From Roseibium hamelinense (GTDB lineage: Bacteria; Pseudomonadota; Alphaproteobacteria; Rhizobiales; Stappiaceae), in assembly GCF_007830545.1 (NCBI RefSeq), contig NZ_VLLF01000004.1, positions 62,001 through 126,000 of the forward strand: DNA of 64,000 nucleotides. The letters are read 5' to 3'. The notes beneath the pieces were generated by a model. It worked only from the letters and a program-made list of their open reading frames with translations. It was not told the DNA's origin and ran no database searches. Below, one piece after another: positions 54,209 through 62,882 of this stretch (the first letter of the stretch is position 1; every line of letters begins with the position of its first letter). Both the position numbers and the translations under genes were made by a program.

Positions 54209-54915
54209 TGACGACACTGCTGTCCCTGCAGGCCGTCACCGGCGGGTACGGTGATGCGAACATCCTTCACGCGGTGTCGATGACCGTCTCCGATCGCGAA
54301 ATTGTCGTGATCGTGGGCCCGAACGGTGCAGGTAAATCAACCGCTATGAAAGCTGTATTCGGCCTTTTAAACGTCCGCGGCGGCTCGATCCGTTTCGACG
54401 GGGACGATATCACGGGCTGGGTGCCTAACAAGATCGTGCAGCGCGGCATCTGCTATGTACCGCAGGTTGACAATATTTTCCGCGAAATGACCATCCACGA
54501 GAACCTGGAAATGGGCGCTTTCCTGCGCAAGGGTGACTTATCGGCTGCGTTTGATCGGGTTTACACTCTGTTTCCCGATCTCAAAGAGCGGCGGAAAACG
54601 CCAGCGGGCAGCCTGTCCGGTGGTCAGCGTCAGATGGTTGCAATGGGCCGCGCCTTGATGCTCGATCCGAAGTTGCTCCTGCTGGATGAACCGACAGCCG
54701 GGCTGTCTCCGAAATATATGGAACAAATTTTTCAAATATGCCGGGACGTGCGCGGCACAGGTGTTGCGATCCTGTTGGTCGAACAGCATGCCAAGCAGGC
54801 GCTTGAGTTCGCCGACCGGGGCTATGTGCTAGCCGCCGGTCAAAACCGGCACGAAGGTACCGGTGCCAATTTGCTGGCCGATCGTGAAGTCGCCGAAATG
54901 TTCTTGGGCGGATAA
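54208..54915 (+). CDS. livF: Branched-chain amino acid ABC transporter ATPase, LivF type
   Basis: A 235-residue ATPase: Walker A GPNGAGKSTAMKAVFG near 38, the LivF feature GICYVPQVDNIFREMTIHENLEMGA, the signature LSGGQRQMVAMGRALM, Walker B LLLLDEPTAGLSPKYMEQIF and the switch VEQHAKQAL. I start at ATG 54208, overlapping the LivG stop in TGATG, rather than at the TTG one codon upstream. It is followed after nine bases by the LivH-type permease. Confidence 0.93.
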   Translation: MTTLLSLQAVTGGYGDANILHAVSMTVSDREIVVIVGPNGAGKSTAMKAVFGLLNVRGGSIRFDGDDITGWVPNKIVQRGICYVPQVDNIFREMTIHENLEMGAFLRKGDLSAAFDRVYTLFPDLKERRKTPAGSLSGGQRQMVAMGRALMLDPKLLLLDEPTAGLSPKYMEQIFQICRDVRGTGVAILLVEQHAKQALEFADRGYVLAAGQNRHEGTGANLLADREVAEMFLGG

Positions 54916-54924
54916 GAGAGCGAT

Positions 54925-55797
54925 ATGGATTTCCTCGAGCTTGTAAACTTCTACATCATTCCCGGCTTGGTAATCGGCTCGATCTACGCCCTTGGCGCAG
55001 TCGGAATTACGCTTGTGTTCGCGATCTTGAGATACGCGCATCTGGCGCATGGCGACCTTGCAACCCTTGGAGCCTTTCTCGCATTGGCCGTTGTCACAGG
55101 TTTCGGTATTTCGCCCTTGGCAGCTCTGCCTATTGCCATTCTTGGGACCGCTGCGGTTGCCGTAGGTATCGACAAGGTCTTTTACGAACACCTTAGAGAG
55201 CGCCCAAAAATCGTTACGGTGATGGCGTCCCTCGGTATCGCGCTGATGGTCCGCGCCGTGGTTCAGGTGATCTGGGGCGTGGATTCCGAAAGTTACGTCA
55301 AAGGAATCGTCCGGCCAGACGTGTATTTCGGACTGAGGATTCGCGATCGTGAGATCTACACTGTGATCGCCATGATCGCGCTTGTCGGCGTGCTTCAAGT
55401 ATTCTTGACCCAGTCCAAATGGGGCAAAGCGATGCGTGCCATGTCCGACAATCCGAACCTAGCGCTCTTGTCCGGCATCGACAACAAGAAGGTCGTTATG
55501 CTGACCTGGATCATCGCCGGCGGCTTATGTGCAGCAGCCGGTGTGTTCTTGGGCATTAACACAGAACTCAAGTCGATGATGGGCTGGAACATGCTGTTGC
55601 CAATGTTCGCTGCAGCGATCCTCGGCGGTGTCGGCCGGGTTGAGGGGGCGGTTTTGGGCGGGCTGATCGTCGGTGTTGCCGAGGAGTTGTCGGTCTTGGT
55701 TCTGCCGAGCGAATACAAGGCGGCAACCGCCTTTGCCATTTTGCTGTTCATGCTGCTTGTCAGACCGACGGGTCTGCTGCGCGGCAAGGTTCTATAA
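54925..55797 (+). CDS. livH: Branched-chain amino acid ABC transporter permease, LivH type
   Basis: A 290-residue inner-membrane permease with about eight hydrophobic segments, beginning YIIPGLVIGSIYALGAVGITLVFAILRYAHLAHGDLATLGAF, which is the LivH signature. It has MRAMSDNPNLALLSGI in the loop that contacts the ATPase (EAA-like) and GGVGRVEGAVLGGLIVGVAEE near the end. Pairs with LivM. Start ATG 54925 has GAGAGCG upstream. Confidence 0.94.
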   Translation: MDFLELVNFYIIPGLVIGSIYALGAVGITLVFAILRYAHLAHGDLATLGAFLALAVVTGFGISPLAALPIAILGTAAVAVGIDKVFYEHLRERPKIVTVMASLGIALMVRAVVQVIWGVDSESYVKGIVRPDVYFGLRIRDREIYTVIAMIALVGVLQVFLTQSKWGKAMRAMSDNPNLALLSGIDNKKVVMLTWIIAGGLCAAAGVFLGINTELKSMMGWNMLLPMFAAAILGGVGRVEGAVLGGLIVGVAEELSVLVLPSEYKAATAFAILLFMLLVRPTGLLRGKVL

Positions 55798-55809
55798 GGG
55801 GAGACTGAC

Positions 55810-56772
55810 ATGGAGCTTTACGGTCTTCTCAACTATGCGCTTTTCATGGGTGTATTCATCGGGATCTACGCACTGCTGGCGCTGGGCCTGAACATCCAGT
55901 GGGGATTTGCGGGCCTGTTCAACGCCGGCATTGCTGGATTTTTCGCTGTTGGTGCTTACACCTCCGCCATTCTCACGAGTGCAGCCGCTGAGGGAAGAAT
56001 CGGCGGGTTCGAACTGCCGGTTATCGTAGGCTGGTTTGGTGCGATGGGTGCAGCGGCTCTCATTGCCTGGCCGATCGGCAAAATCTGTCTCAGGTTCCGT
56101 TCCGACTATCTCGCGATTGCGACGATCGGGATTGCTGAAATCATTCGGCTGGTCATCAAGTCCGAGGCTGAACTGACCAACTCGGCCCGCGGAATTACAG
56201 GCCTGCCGCGTCCGTTCGGTGATCTGGACTATATGGCATCGCAAGCAGCTTATCTCGGCATCGTGCTCGTGGTTCTTGCGATCGCTTACGTTTTGGTCGA
56301 ACGGCAGTTCAATGCGCCATGGGGGCGCATGATGCGCGCGATCCGCGACAATGAGGATGCCGCTCGGGCCATGGGAAAAAACATAGAATATCGGCGCCTC
56401 GAAGCATTTATTTTCGGCGCGGCATTGATGGGACTTGGCGGTGCATTATTCGCACATTTCAATCGCTCGATCACGCCGGAGGCAATTGATCCGATGGTGG
56501 CGACGTTCCTTGTGTGGATCATGTTGATACTCGGGGGGTCCGGAAACAATAGGGGCGCTATTCTTGGGGCGGCTGTTGTCTGGATCATTTGGTCCGTGTC
56601 AGAGATTGCAACCGATCAGCTTCCGCATGAATATGCGGTTAAGGCGAAGTATATCCGATTGTTCCTCATTGGACTGTTGCTGCAGCTTGTATTGCGGTTC
56701 CGGCCCGAGGGAATTCTGCCGGAACCCCTGCGCGGGGATCTTCGTCACACAAAAGAGGGCAACCGTTCCTAG
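55810..56772 (+). CDS. livM: Branched-chain amino acid ABC transporter permease, LivM type
   Basis: A 320-residue permease: ALGLNIQWGFAGLFNAGIAGFFAVGAYTSAIL near 25-58 is the LivM signature, followed by AIATIGIAEIIRLV, the ATPase-contact loop MMRAIRDNEDAARAMG and GGSGNNRGAILGAAVVWII. It lies 13 bases after livH, with GGGGAG before its ATG. A Gly-rich interval of about 50 bases precedes the binding-protein gene. Confidence 0.94.
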   Translation: MELYGLLNYALFMGVFIGIYALLALGLNIQWGFAGLFNAGIAGFFAVGAYTSAILTSAAAEGRIGGFELPVIVGWFGAMGAAALIAWPIGKICLRFRSDYLAIATIGIAEIIRLVIKSEAELTNSARGITGLPRPFGDLDYMASQAAYLGIVLVVLAIAYVLVERQFNAPWGRMMRAIRDNEDAARAMGKNIEYRRLEAFIFGAALMGLGGALFAHFNRSITPEAIDPMVATFLVWIMLILGGSGNNRGAILGAAVVWIIWSVSEIATDQLPHEYAVKAKYIRLFLIGLLLQLVLRFRPEGILPEPLRGDLRHTKEGNRS

Positions 56773-56824
56773 AACGGTGCCGTTTCAGACCGGCTCCGTC
56801 CGGTCATAAGTGGAGGTAAGACAC

Positions 56825-58027
56825 ATGAAATTGAAGATGCTCGCAATCGCAGGCGGTCTTCTTGCTGCAACAGCCCTGTCGACGGCCGGCGCCAAGGCCG
56901 ATGTGAAAATCGGCTTGCTCGGCGGCGTGTCCGGCCCGATTGCTGCAATGGCACCGGCCATGATCGATGCGGCACAGCTCGCAATATCGCAGGTCAACGA
57001 CCAGGGCGGCATTCTTGACGGCGAAACGCTCGTGGGTGTCGTCGGCGACAGCGCGTGCAACCCGCAAGGCGGTACGGATGCGGCTACCAAGGCGGTAAAC
57101 ATTGAAGGCGTGACAGCCATTGTTGGGCCGCATTGCTCTGGCGCGGTTTTGGCTGCTGCCGGTTCCGTCACTGTCCCGGCAGGTGTCACAATGGTCACCC
57201 CGTCCGGCACATCTCCCGAAATCACTGGTCTGGACGACAACGGCATGGTGTTCCGCACTGTACCGTCGGACGACTACCAGGGCCGCGCGCTCGCCCGTAC
57301 GCTGCGCGAGCAAGGCTACGAGAAAGTCGCCGTCGCCTACATCAACAATGACTATGGTACAGGTCTGGCAAACGCATTCAAAGGCGAGTTCGAAGCCCAA
57401 GGCGGTCAGATTGCCGGATTTGCTGCTCATGAAGACGGCAAGGCCTCCTACCGGTCAAATCTGGCGGATCTGTCCTCAGGCGGTGCAGACACTCTCGTTA
57501 TCTTCGACTACGGCGACGGCACCGGTTTGACAATACTTCGCCAGGCTCTTGAAAACGGGTTTTTCGAGCGGTTTGTCGGTGGCGACGGCATGAAGTCAGA
57601 TGCCGTAATCAACGAACTTGGCACCGAGAACCTCGCCGATTATTTCGCCTCCTCTCCGGTGGGTGAAGCGTCAAACGCTCTGGATACCTTCAATGCCGCA
57701 TTTACCGCTGTTGGCGGCGACCCGGACGCGATCTTTGTTACGACCTCTTACGATGCGGCTTTCATGCTCGCTCTAGCCATCGAAAAAGCTGGTGGTGACA
57801 AGGCGAAAGTGGCCGAATCCCTGCGCGAGATTTCGAATGGGGAAGGGGAAGCCATCCTGCCCGGCGAATGGGCCAAAGCCAAAAAGCTGATCGATGAAGG
57901 CAAGGCCATCGATTACAAGGGCGCGGCAGGCGATCACAACTTCGATGTAAACGGCGACGTACCGGGCACATTCGCGCTGTTCGAAGTTGGTGCGGAAGGC
58001 TACGAAGTCGTCACCAATATGAAGTGA
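56825..58027 (+). CDS. ABC transporter substrate-binding protein, LIV-type
   Basis: A 400-residue periplasmic protein with a Sec signal peptide (about 1-25, ending TAGAKA). The mature part starts DVKIGLLGGVSGPIAAMAP, the Peripla_BP_6 entry, with GIVGPHCSGAVLAAAGSVTVPAGVTMVTPSGTSPEI and YINNDYGTGLANAFKGEFEA in the two lobes. Two cysteines at about 60 and 100 could form a disulfide as in LivJ-type proteins. The ligand is unknown; linkage to kynB hints at an aromatic amino acid or kynurenine-related solute. Start at ATG 56825 with GGAGGT upstream. Followed by a strong terminator. Confidence 0.92.
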   Translation: MKLKMLAIAGGLLAATALSTAGAKADVKIGLLGGVSGPIAAMAPAMIDAAQLAISQVNDQGGILDGETLVGVVGDSACNPQGGTDAATKAVNIEGVTAIVGPHCSGAVLAAAGSVTVPAGVTMVTPSGTSPEITGLDDNGMVFRTVPSDDYQGRALARTLREQGYEKVAVAYINNDYGTGLANAFKGEFEAQGGQIAGFAAHEDGKASYRSNLADLSSGGADTLVIFDYGDGTGLTILRQALENGFFERFVGGDGMKSDAVINELGTENLADYFASSPVGEASNALDTFNAAFTAVGGDPDAIFVTTSYDAAFMLALAIEKAGGDKAKVAESLREISNGEGEAILPGEWAKAKKLIDEGKAIDYKGAAGDHNFDVNGDVPGTFALFEVGAEGYEVVTNMK

Positions 58028-58051
58028 CCGGATTTTCACAAACGCAAATGG

Positions 58052-58084
58052 AAACGGCGGCTTGCGGGCCGCCGTTTTCCTTTT
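58052..58084 (+). terminator. Intrinsic terminator after the LIV-type operon
   Basis: AAACGGCGGC at 58052-58061 pairs perfectly with GCCGCCGTTT at 58068-58077 across a six-base loop, followed by TCCTTTT. It lies 25 bases after the binding-protein stop and ends the kynB-liv transcription unit. Confidence 0.9.
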
Positions 58085-58140
58085 GGGATACATCTCCGCT
58101 TTGAACTATGATGGAGGCTGTATTTTTGTTTTGAGGCATC

Positions 58141-59424
58141 ATGAAGCCACTTCCACTTGATCCTAGTCCACGTTCCTATCCGAAAAATGTTCTTTTGTGC
58201 GCGCGGTCCGAACGGGCGGCAAGTTGTGCGCCGGCCGTGCAGTCCTTCGAAGATGTGAAGGGCTGGCTGTTGCACGACGCTATGCGCATCGATGATTTGA
58301 TGCTGCTGTTTGAAGAATTCCTTTGGAGGTGCCGCGCCGCCGGACTTCCGATCGACCGGTCGACTTTACATGTCGGCACCCTGCATCCACGGATGGTCGG
58401 TCTGGCCTGGAATTGGAACGCCGCGGATGGCTTGTGCGATGAGGTCGCAGCATTTGCTGGAGCCCTGAGCCAGGATGCCTTTACGAAAAATCCGCTTTAC
58501 AAGGTGCTTGTCGAAGGTGACACGGTCCGCATCAGATTGGATGTGGACGACAACGCAAATGCCTATCCGCTTATGCGTGAATTGGCGGACCAAGGGTACA
58601 CTGACTACACCTCGTTCCCTTTGTCGGCCTCGGGCAACAGGCACAACGGAATCACCTTCGCGACCAAACATCCCGGCGGCTATCCGGAAGATAAAGTGCG
58701 TGAGTCACTCGATCTGGTGGAGTTGTTCGCGCTGCATGTTGAAAAGCATATCGTACAGCGGATCGCGCGAAATGTCGCCGACACTTACTTGGGACCGCTG
58801 GCCGGACGGCGCGTTCTTGAAGGAGAGATCCGGCGGGGAGATGGAGAGGCGATCGACGCGATCATATTTGTTTCTGATCTTCGAGGCTTTACAACTCTGG
58901 CCGACAAACTGGAGGGTCCTGATGTCACCGGTCTGCTGAACGCCTATTTTGAGCGCGTCTCAGAGGCGATCGAAGAAAATGGCGGCGAAATCCTGAAATT
59001 CATCGGGGATGGTATTTTAGCCGTGTTTCCGCGCGATATGCCCTGCGCAAGCACAGCGGCCCTAACGGCATCCCGGCAAGCCTTGCGGGCCATTCAAGCG
59101 TTCAACGATGATCCGGGCGACGCTTTTCCAGACAGGTCGCTTTGGTCGCCTCTACGCCTTGGTATCGGACTTCATAAGGGTGATGTGTTTTTTGGAAATG
59201 TTGGTGGAATGGAGCGGCTGGATTTCACAGTGATTGGCCGGGCCGTGAATGAGGCGGCCCGGGTCGAGGCGCTTTGTAAACCGCTCGCAAAGCCTCTGCT
59301 CATCACCGAGCCGGTTGCAAAAGACCTGCCGAAGATGGAACGGAAATCCCTTGAATTGATGGGTCATCACCAATTGCGCGGGGTGGAGAACAAGGTCGCG
59401 ATATTCAGTTCCAAAGACGCATAG
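58141..59424 (+). CDS. Class III adenylate/guanylate cyclase
   Basis: A 427-residue soluble cyclase. The N-terminal about 210 residues are helical and unnamed (LLHDAMRIDDLMLLFEEFLWRCRAAGLPID...LHVGTLHPRMVG), a module common in rhizobial cyclases. The catalytic domain (about 230-400) has the two metal aspartates in FVSDLRGFTTLADKLEG and FIGDGILAVF, the purine-site region LRLGIGLHKGDVFFGNVGG and TVIGRAVNEAARVEAL with the transition-state Asn/Arg. Probably makes cAMP. It is monocistronic and convergent with hemP. Confidence 0.92.
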   Translation: MKPLPLDPSPRSYPKNVLLCARSERAASCAPAVQSFEDVKGWLLHDAMRIDDLMLLFEEFLWRCRAAGLPIDRSTLHVGTLHPRMVGLAWNWNAADGLCDEVAAFAGALSQDAFTKNPLYKVLVEGDTVRIRLDVDDNANAYPLMRELADQGYTDYTSFPLSASGNRHNGITFATKHPGGYPEDKVRESLDLVELFALHVEKHIVQRIARNVADTYLGPLAGRRVLEGEIRRGDGEAIDAIIFVSDLRGFTTLADKLEGPDVTGLLNAYFERVSEAIEENGGEILKFIGDGILAVFPRDMPCASTAALTASRQALRAIQAFNDDPGDAFPDRSLWSPLRLGIGLHKGDVFFGNVGGMERLDFTVIGRAVNEAARVEALCKPLAKPLLITEPVAKDLPKMERKSLELMGHHQLRGVENKVAIFSSKDA

Positions 59425-59440
59425 TAGGCACAAACTGAGG

Positions 59441-59659
59441 CTATTTCGTCAGGATGAGCTTTCCAAGTTTTGTGATCGTTAGACGGTAGACATCACCATT
59501 GTGCTGGATCTTCAGCTCTCTGCGGCCTTTGAACAGCCCTCGTGTGTCCAGATCGGCAGTGTGTTTATCGTCCACGGACGTATTCGAACGCTGGTGAGGC
59601 GGAAGAGCAGGATTGACGGGGAGGCGGAGACGGTTCTGGCGGATATTTGAGGTCTGCAT
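59441..59659 (-). CDS. hemP: Hemin uptake protein HemP
   Basis: A 72-residue protein of the HemP family: an unstructured N-terminus and the conserved DTRGLFKGRRELKIQHNGDVYRLTITKLGKLILTK at the C-terminus. In proteobacteria hemP is iron-repressed and adjoins haem uptake genes; in Burkholderia it acts as an activator of them. Here it is alone, convergent with the cyclase gene. The ATG at 59659 starts the typical short product; a 13-codon extension upstream is unlikely. A TGA-N9-TCA box lies 43 bases upstream and a larger inverted repeat beyond, so RirA control is likely. Confidence 0.9.
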   Translation of the reverse strand: MQTSNIRQNRLRLPVNPALPPHQRSNTSVDDKHTADLDTRGLFKGRRELKIQHNGDVYRLTITKLGKLILTK

Positions 59660-59699
59660 CTTGGGCTCCGGTTCTGTGTCAGGTTGGAAACACTCCAAA

Positions 59700-59718
59700 C
59701 TTGAGTTTTTTACTCAAG
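59700..59718. promoter_or_regulatory. Candidate RirA box (TGA-N9-TCA) upstream of hemP
   Basis: CTTGAGT at 59700-59706 and ACTCAAG at 59712-59718 form a perfect inverted repeat that contains TGA at 59702-59704 and TCA at 59714-59716, exactly nine bases apart, the iron-responsive operator of Rhizobiaceae. The rirA gene itself is the next gene upstream, so this reads as a local iron-repression switch for hemP. Confidence 0.75.
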
Positions 59719-59729
59719 ATTACTTGACA

Positions 59730-59753
59730 TTGATACTCAGGTTTTCGTATCAA
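59730..59753. promoter_or_regulatory. Second inverted repeat upstream of hemP
   Basis: TTGATAC at 59730-59736 and GTATCAA at 59747-59753 pair perfectly across 10 bases. It overlaps a TTGATA that could be a -35 element on the minus strand and lies just upstream of the RirA-type box. It could be the operator of a second regulator or part of the promoter. No known consensus fits exactly. Confidence 0.5.
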
Positions 59754-59899
59754 GGCAATACCCGATTGCCTGGAACTGGAAATCGCGTCCTCTGGTGAAG
59801 GGAAATCGGGACGCTGCCTGTCAGCAGCGTTAAATGCTCGGCAAGCCAACCGCCCTCTCCTCTCCCTCAGCGGTGAGCCAGCCAAGCCTTTGCCGAAAC

Positions 59900-59932
59900 A
59901 AAAAAGGCCTGCAAACGATGCAGGCCTTTTTT
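59900..59932. terminator. Bidirectional intrinsic terminator downstream of rirA
   Basis: AGGCCTGCA at 59905-59913, a five-base loop and TGCAGGCCT at 59919-59927, flanked by runs of six A and six T, gives a perfect stem with U-tracts on both strands. It lies 21 bases past the rirA stop. Confidence 0.93.
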
Positions 59933-59953
59933 CAAAAATTTGAAAGCATGAAA

Positions 59954-60415
59954 CTATGCTGTCGCGGCAATTTGCGTCCCTGTGTCGATTTTCAACAATT
60001 CTCGCATGCCGTACCGATCTTCTGACAAATCAGCGATGGACTTGGTATCCAGAACTTCCATGAACGCCTCTAGGGCTTCATGCAGCAAGCCGTTGAAGCC
60101 GCAGGACATGATTAGCGGGCAATCCTTACGGCCGGAATCGAAGCATTCGGCCAGAAGAAAACTTTCCTCAGCTGAACGCACGACTTCACCAACCGTGATT
60201 TGCTCCGCTGGGCGCGCGAGCATCACGCCCCCGTTACGCCCGCGGATCGTTTTTATCAGGTTCGCATCGACGAGCACCTTCATGATTTTAAAAAGGTGGG
60301 TCTCGGACATGTCAAAGCTTGCGGCAATATCGGCCACTTTGCTTGGCTTGTCAGGGTTCACTGCACAATACATGAGAGCGCGAACCGCATAGTTTGTCTG
60401 TTGTGTCAGTCGCAT
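59954..60415 (-). CDS. rirA: Iron-responsive Rrf2-type regulator RirA
   Basis: RirA is the iron sensor of many rhizobia: it binds a [4Fe-4S] cluster and represses iron and haem uptake genes when iron is sufficient. The 153-residue protein begins MRLTQQTNYAVRALMYCA, has the winged-HTH wing TIRGRNGGVMLARPA, and cluster cysteines at 91 (AECF), 99 (DCP) and 105 (SCGF), the exact positions described for R. leguminosarum RirA. Start is ATG 60415; the 12-codon extension to 60451 is not conserved. A RirA-type operator lies next to hemP just downstream. Confidence 0.93.
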   Translation of the reverse strand: MRLTQQTNYAVRALMYCAVNPDKPSKVADIAASFDMSETHLFKIMKVLVDANLIKTIRGRNGGVMLARPAEQITVGEVVRSAEESFLLAECFDSGRKDCPLIMSCGFNGLLHEALEAFMEVLDTKSIADLSEDRYGMRELLKIDTGTQIAATA

Positions 60416-60530
60416 GTGTTTAGATATGAGACTGACCGCCGGAAAGGTCAATAATAATATTTGAATGTGATTGCCTACTTTTTGGCAAAAATGGCTTCAA
60501 AGCTCAGCCTTTAGCATTTGCTCGCAAGGT

Positions 60531-61571
60531 TTAGGTCTCGGGCGGCAGATTGTCTTTTAAAAATACATCGATGCCGATCCGCTCTTGCCCGGAGACAATC
60601 GGACGGTCCTCACACAAGGCTTGCAACACGCGCACTGCGCTGCGCACTTCGTGCCCCGGATCCTGAGAAATCAGCGCATTGATGGTCCCGGACGTGATGG
60701 CTTCGCGTGTATAGGGGGTCAATTCGTGTGCGATAAACGATACGGCATGTGCCTTTTCGACTTCTTCCAGGGCGAGGATCGCACCACGATTGCCCGCACC
60801 CATATTATAAAGACCAATGACACCGTCGTGCTCTTTAAGGATTTCTTTGGTGAGATTCCGGCTGCGTGTGTTGTCGTCTCTGCCTTCGCGGACTTTTAAC
60901 AGTGATAGGCTTGGATAGTCTGCAGTGATGACTTCCCGAAACCCGGCATATCTGTCTGCATGGTCGCGCAAGCCCAGTGATCCGGCAAGCAGCGCGATCT
61001 CGCCTGAACGCCCGTTCAGGAACTGGCCCATCAGCCGGGCTGCTGTCCGGCCGGCGGCCCGGTTGTCGATACCAACGAAATGCTTGCGGGCGGAAGCGGG
61101 GTGATCAGAGACCAGCGTGACCACATGAACGCCACGATCCTGAAGTCGGTCTATCGCCGCGCGCACCTCCGGAAACAAAGGGGCAACCACAGCAACACCA
61201 TTGCAGTTCTTTGCGTCAAGAATCGCCAGCGTTCCAGCAACCCTGTGTCCGTCGTAGGCATCAATGGGCTCGACGTGAATCGAAATACCGTCTCGTTCGA
61301 GGGTTTGTGCATAGCTCTCGGCTTCACGTGTTAGATCAGCCATGAACGCGTTGGAGCCGTTCGGAAGCAGGAAGAAAAAGGTTAGCGGGCGCTTGCGGTC
61401 GACGTTTTCGATTGTTGGCGAAGAGTTGTGGGATTTCATGTCTGGTTTCGCCGCATACTCCGGGTATTCATGCGAAGAGGTCATCCTCGATTGGCCGGTA
61501 ACTGTGCTGTCGGTAATACCGACTTCGACCCGAGATGGATCGGCGATATTTTTTTCCTTTGTGCGCCCCAT
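60531..61571 (-). CDS. LacI-family regulator with eroded DNA-binding domain
   Basis: A 346-residue protein. Residues about 60-340 form a complete LacI/Peripla_BP sugar-binding core: FFLLPNGSNAFMADLTREAESYAQTLERDGI, GVAVVAPLFPEVRAAIDRLQDRGVHVVTLVSDHP and YNMGAGNRGAILALEEV. But the N-terminal HTH is poor: only IADPSRVEVGITDSTVTGQSR resembles the usual DVAREAGVS-x-STV pattern, with a disrupted first helix and no proper hinge helix (SHEYPEYAAKPD). No frameshift to another frame restores it. It may have lost DNA binding and become a ligand-binding protein, or may bind DNA differently. It follows the HI0933 gene by 83 bases. Confidence 0.75.
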   Translation of the reverse strand: MGRTKEKNIADPSRVEVGITDSTVTGQSRMTSSHEYPEYAAKPDMKSHNSSPTIENVDRKRPLTFFFLLPNGSNAFMADLTREAESYAQTLERDGISIHVEPIDAYDGHRVAGTLAILDAKNCNGVAVVAPLFPEVRAAIDRLQDRGVHVVTLVSDHPASARKHFVGIDNRAAGRTAARLMGQFLNGRSGEIALLAGSLGLRDHADRYAGFREVITADYPSLSLLKVREGRDDNTRSRNLTKEILKEHDGVIGLYNMGAGNRGAILALEEVEKAHAVSFIAHELTPYTREAITSGTINALISQDPGHEVRSAVRVLQALCEDRPIVSGQERIGIDVFLKDNLPPET

Positions 61572-61654
61572 GCCTTCTCCTTATTGCGACGCAGTATAGT
61601 GCGGAAACGCGGCTTGTCATCAAGCGAGATTTCGATTTGGAGCTGTTTGCCGGC

Positions 61655-62833
61655 TCACACGCACTGTCCGGCAGCGTGGCCGGACGACCAGGCCCACTGG
61701 AAATTGAAACCGCCGAGGTGGCCGGTAACATCGACAACTTCACCGATGAAATACAGGCCGGGCACCTTGGCAGATTCCATCGTTTTGGATGAGAGCTCCT
61801 TGGTTGAAACACCCCCCAAGGTTACCTCTGCGGTTCGGTAGCCTTCTGTCCCGACTGGAGTGATTTGCCACGAATTGATAGCCTCTGCCGTCTTTCGGAA
61901 CACTTTGTCCGAAAGATCCGCTAGGCGGCCACCGAGTTTGAGACCTGTGCCAAGTTCATCTGCCAGTCTGTTCGGCAGCATTGCAGAAATTGTGTTCCGG
62001 ATATCTTGCTTTGGAGATGTTTGGCGGGACGCCTTCAAATGTTCAAAGACATTTATCGTGGGCGCAAGGTCGACAGCAATCGGCTTCCCTTCCTGCCAAT
62101 ATGACGAAATTTGCAGGATCGAAGGGCCAGACAATCCGCGATGGGTGAACAATAGCCCCTCGCGAAACGAGGTTTTGGCAAAAGAAACCAGTGCGTCGAC
62201 CGACACGCCGGACAGTTTTTTGCATAGGTCTCGGTTGGCATCTGAAAACGTTAGCGGGACAAGCGCTGCGCGCGGAGCAATTGTCTTCAGGCCGAACTGT
62301 TTGGCGATCTCGTAGCCGAAACCGGTTGCCCCGATTTTTGGAATCGATAGGCCACCGCAAGCAACCACCAGCGACTGCGCACTGATTTCACCGGTGCCGG
62401 TTGAAATCCGGAACCTGTCATCCGGTTTGGTGACGCCGGCGATTTTCGTCCCGAGCTCCAGTTTGCAGCCCGCCGCCTCGAGTTCTCTCAGCAACATCGA
62501 GATGATGTCGTTCGCGGAGTTATCGCAAAACAGCTGGCCGAGAGTCTTCTCATGCCAAGGAATCCGGTGCTTGTCGACAAGTGCAATGAAGTCCTGCTGG
62601 GTGTAGCGTTTCAGCGCGGACACACAAAAGCGCGGGTTTTCGGACAGGAAATTGGCCGGACTGCAATGCAGATTGGTGAAATTGCAGCGTCCGCCGCCGG
62701 AAATGCGGATTTTCTCGGCCGGTTTTTTCGAATGATCGAGCACAAGCGTCGACCGGCCACGCCGGGCCGCTTCGATGGCACACATAAGGCCGGCAGCGCC
62801 CGCACCGACTATCAACACATCTACAGATTTCAT
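61655..62833 (-). CDS. HI0933-family NAD(P)/FAD-dependent oxidoreductase
   Basis: A 392-residue flavoprotein. The FAD motif VLIVGAGAAGLMCAIEAARRGRSTLVLDHSKKPAEKIRISGGGRCNFTN is at about 5-54, the hallmark of the HI0933/BaiN family. SLVVACGGLSIPKIGATGFGYEIAKQFG is near 155-182, and the C-terminal YFIGEVVDVTGHLGGFNFQWAWSSGHAAGQ closes the FAD site. Substrate not known; proposals include aminoacetone oxidation and bile-acid reduction. It precedes the LacI-type gene. Confidence 0.93.
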   Translation of the reverse strand: MKSVDVLIVGAGAAGLMCAIEAARRGRSTLVLDHSKKPAEKIRISGGGRCNFTNLHCSPANFLSENPRFCVSALKRYTQQDFIALVDKHRIPWHEKTLGQLFCDNSANDIISMLLRELEAAGCKLELGTKIAGVTKPDDRFRISTGTGEISAQSLVVACGGLSIPKIGATGFGYEIAKQFGLKTIAPRAALVPLTFSDANRDLCKKLSGVSVDALVSFAKTSFREGLLFTHRGLSGPSILQISSYWQEGKPIAVDLAPTINVFEHLKASRQTSPKQDIRNTISAMLPNRLADELGTGLKLGGRLADLSDKVFRKTAEAINSWQITPVGTEGYRTAEVTLGGVSTKELSSKTMESAKVPGLYFIGEVVDVTGHLGGFNFQWAWSSGHAAGQCV

Positions 62834-62882
62834 AAGCGGGCTTATACAGAACTCGCCCTGTTCGGAGAACCGTTGCCTAAGG

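Noticed and set aside
60531..61571. A frameshift that would restore the LacI helix-turn-helix
   Set aside because: The other two frames over 61380-61571 do not give a recognisable HTH, so in-frame divergence is the better reading.
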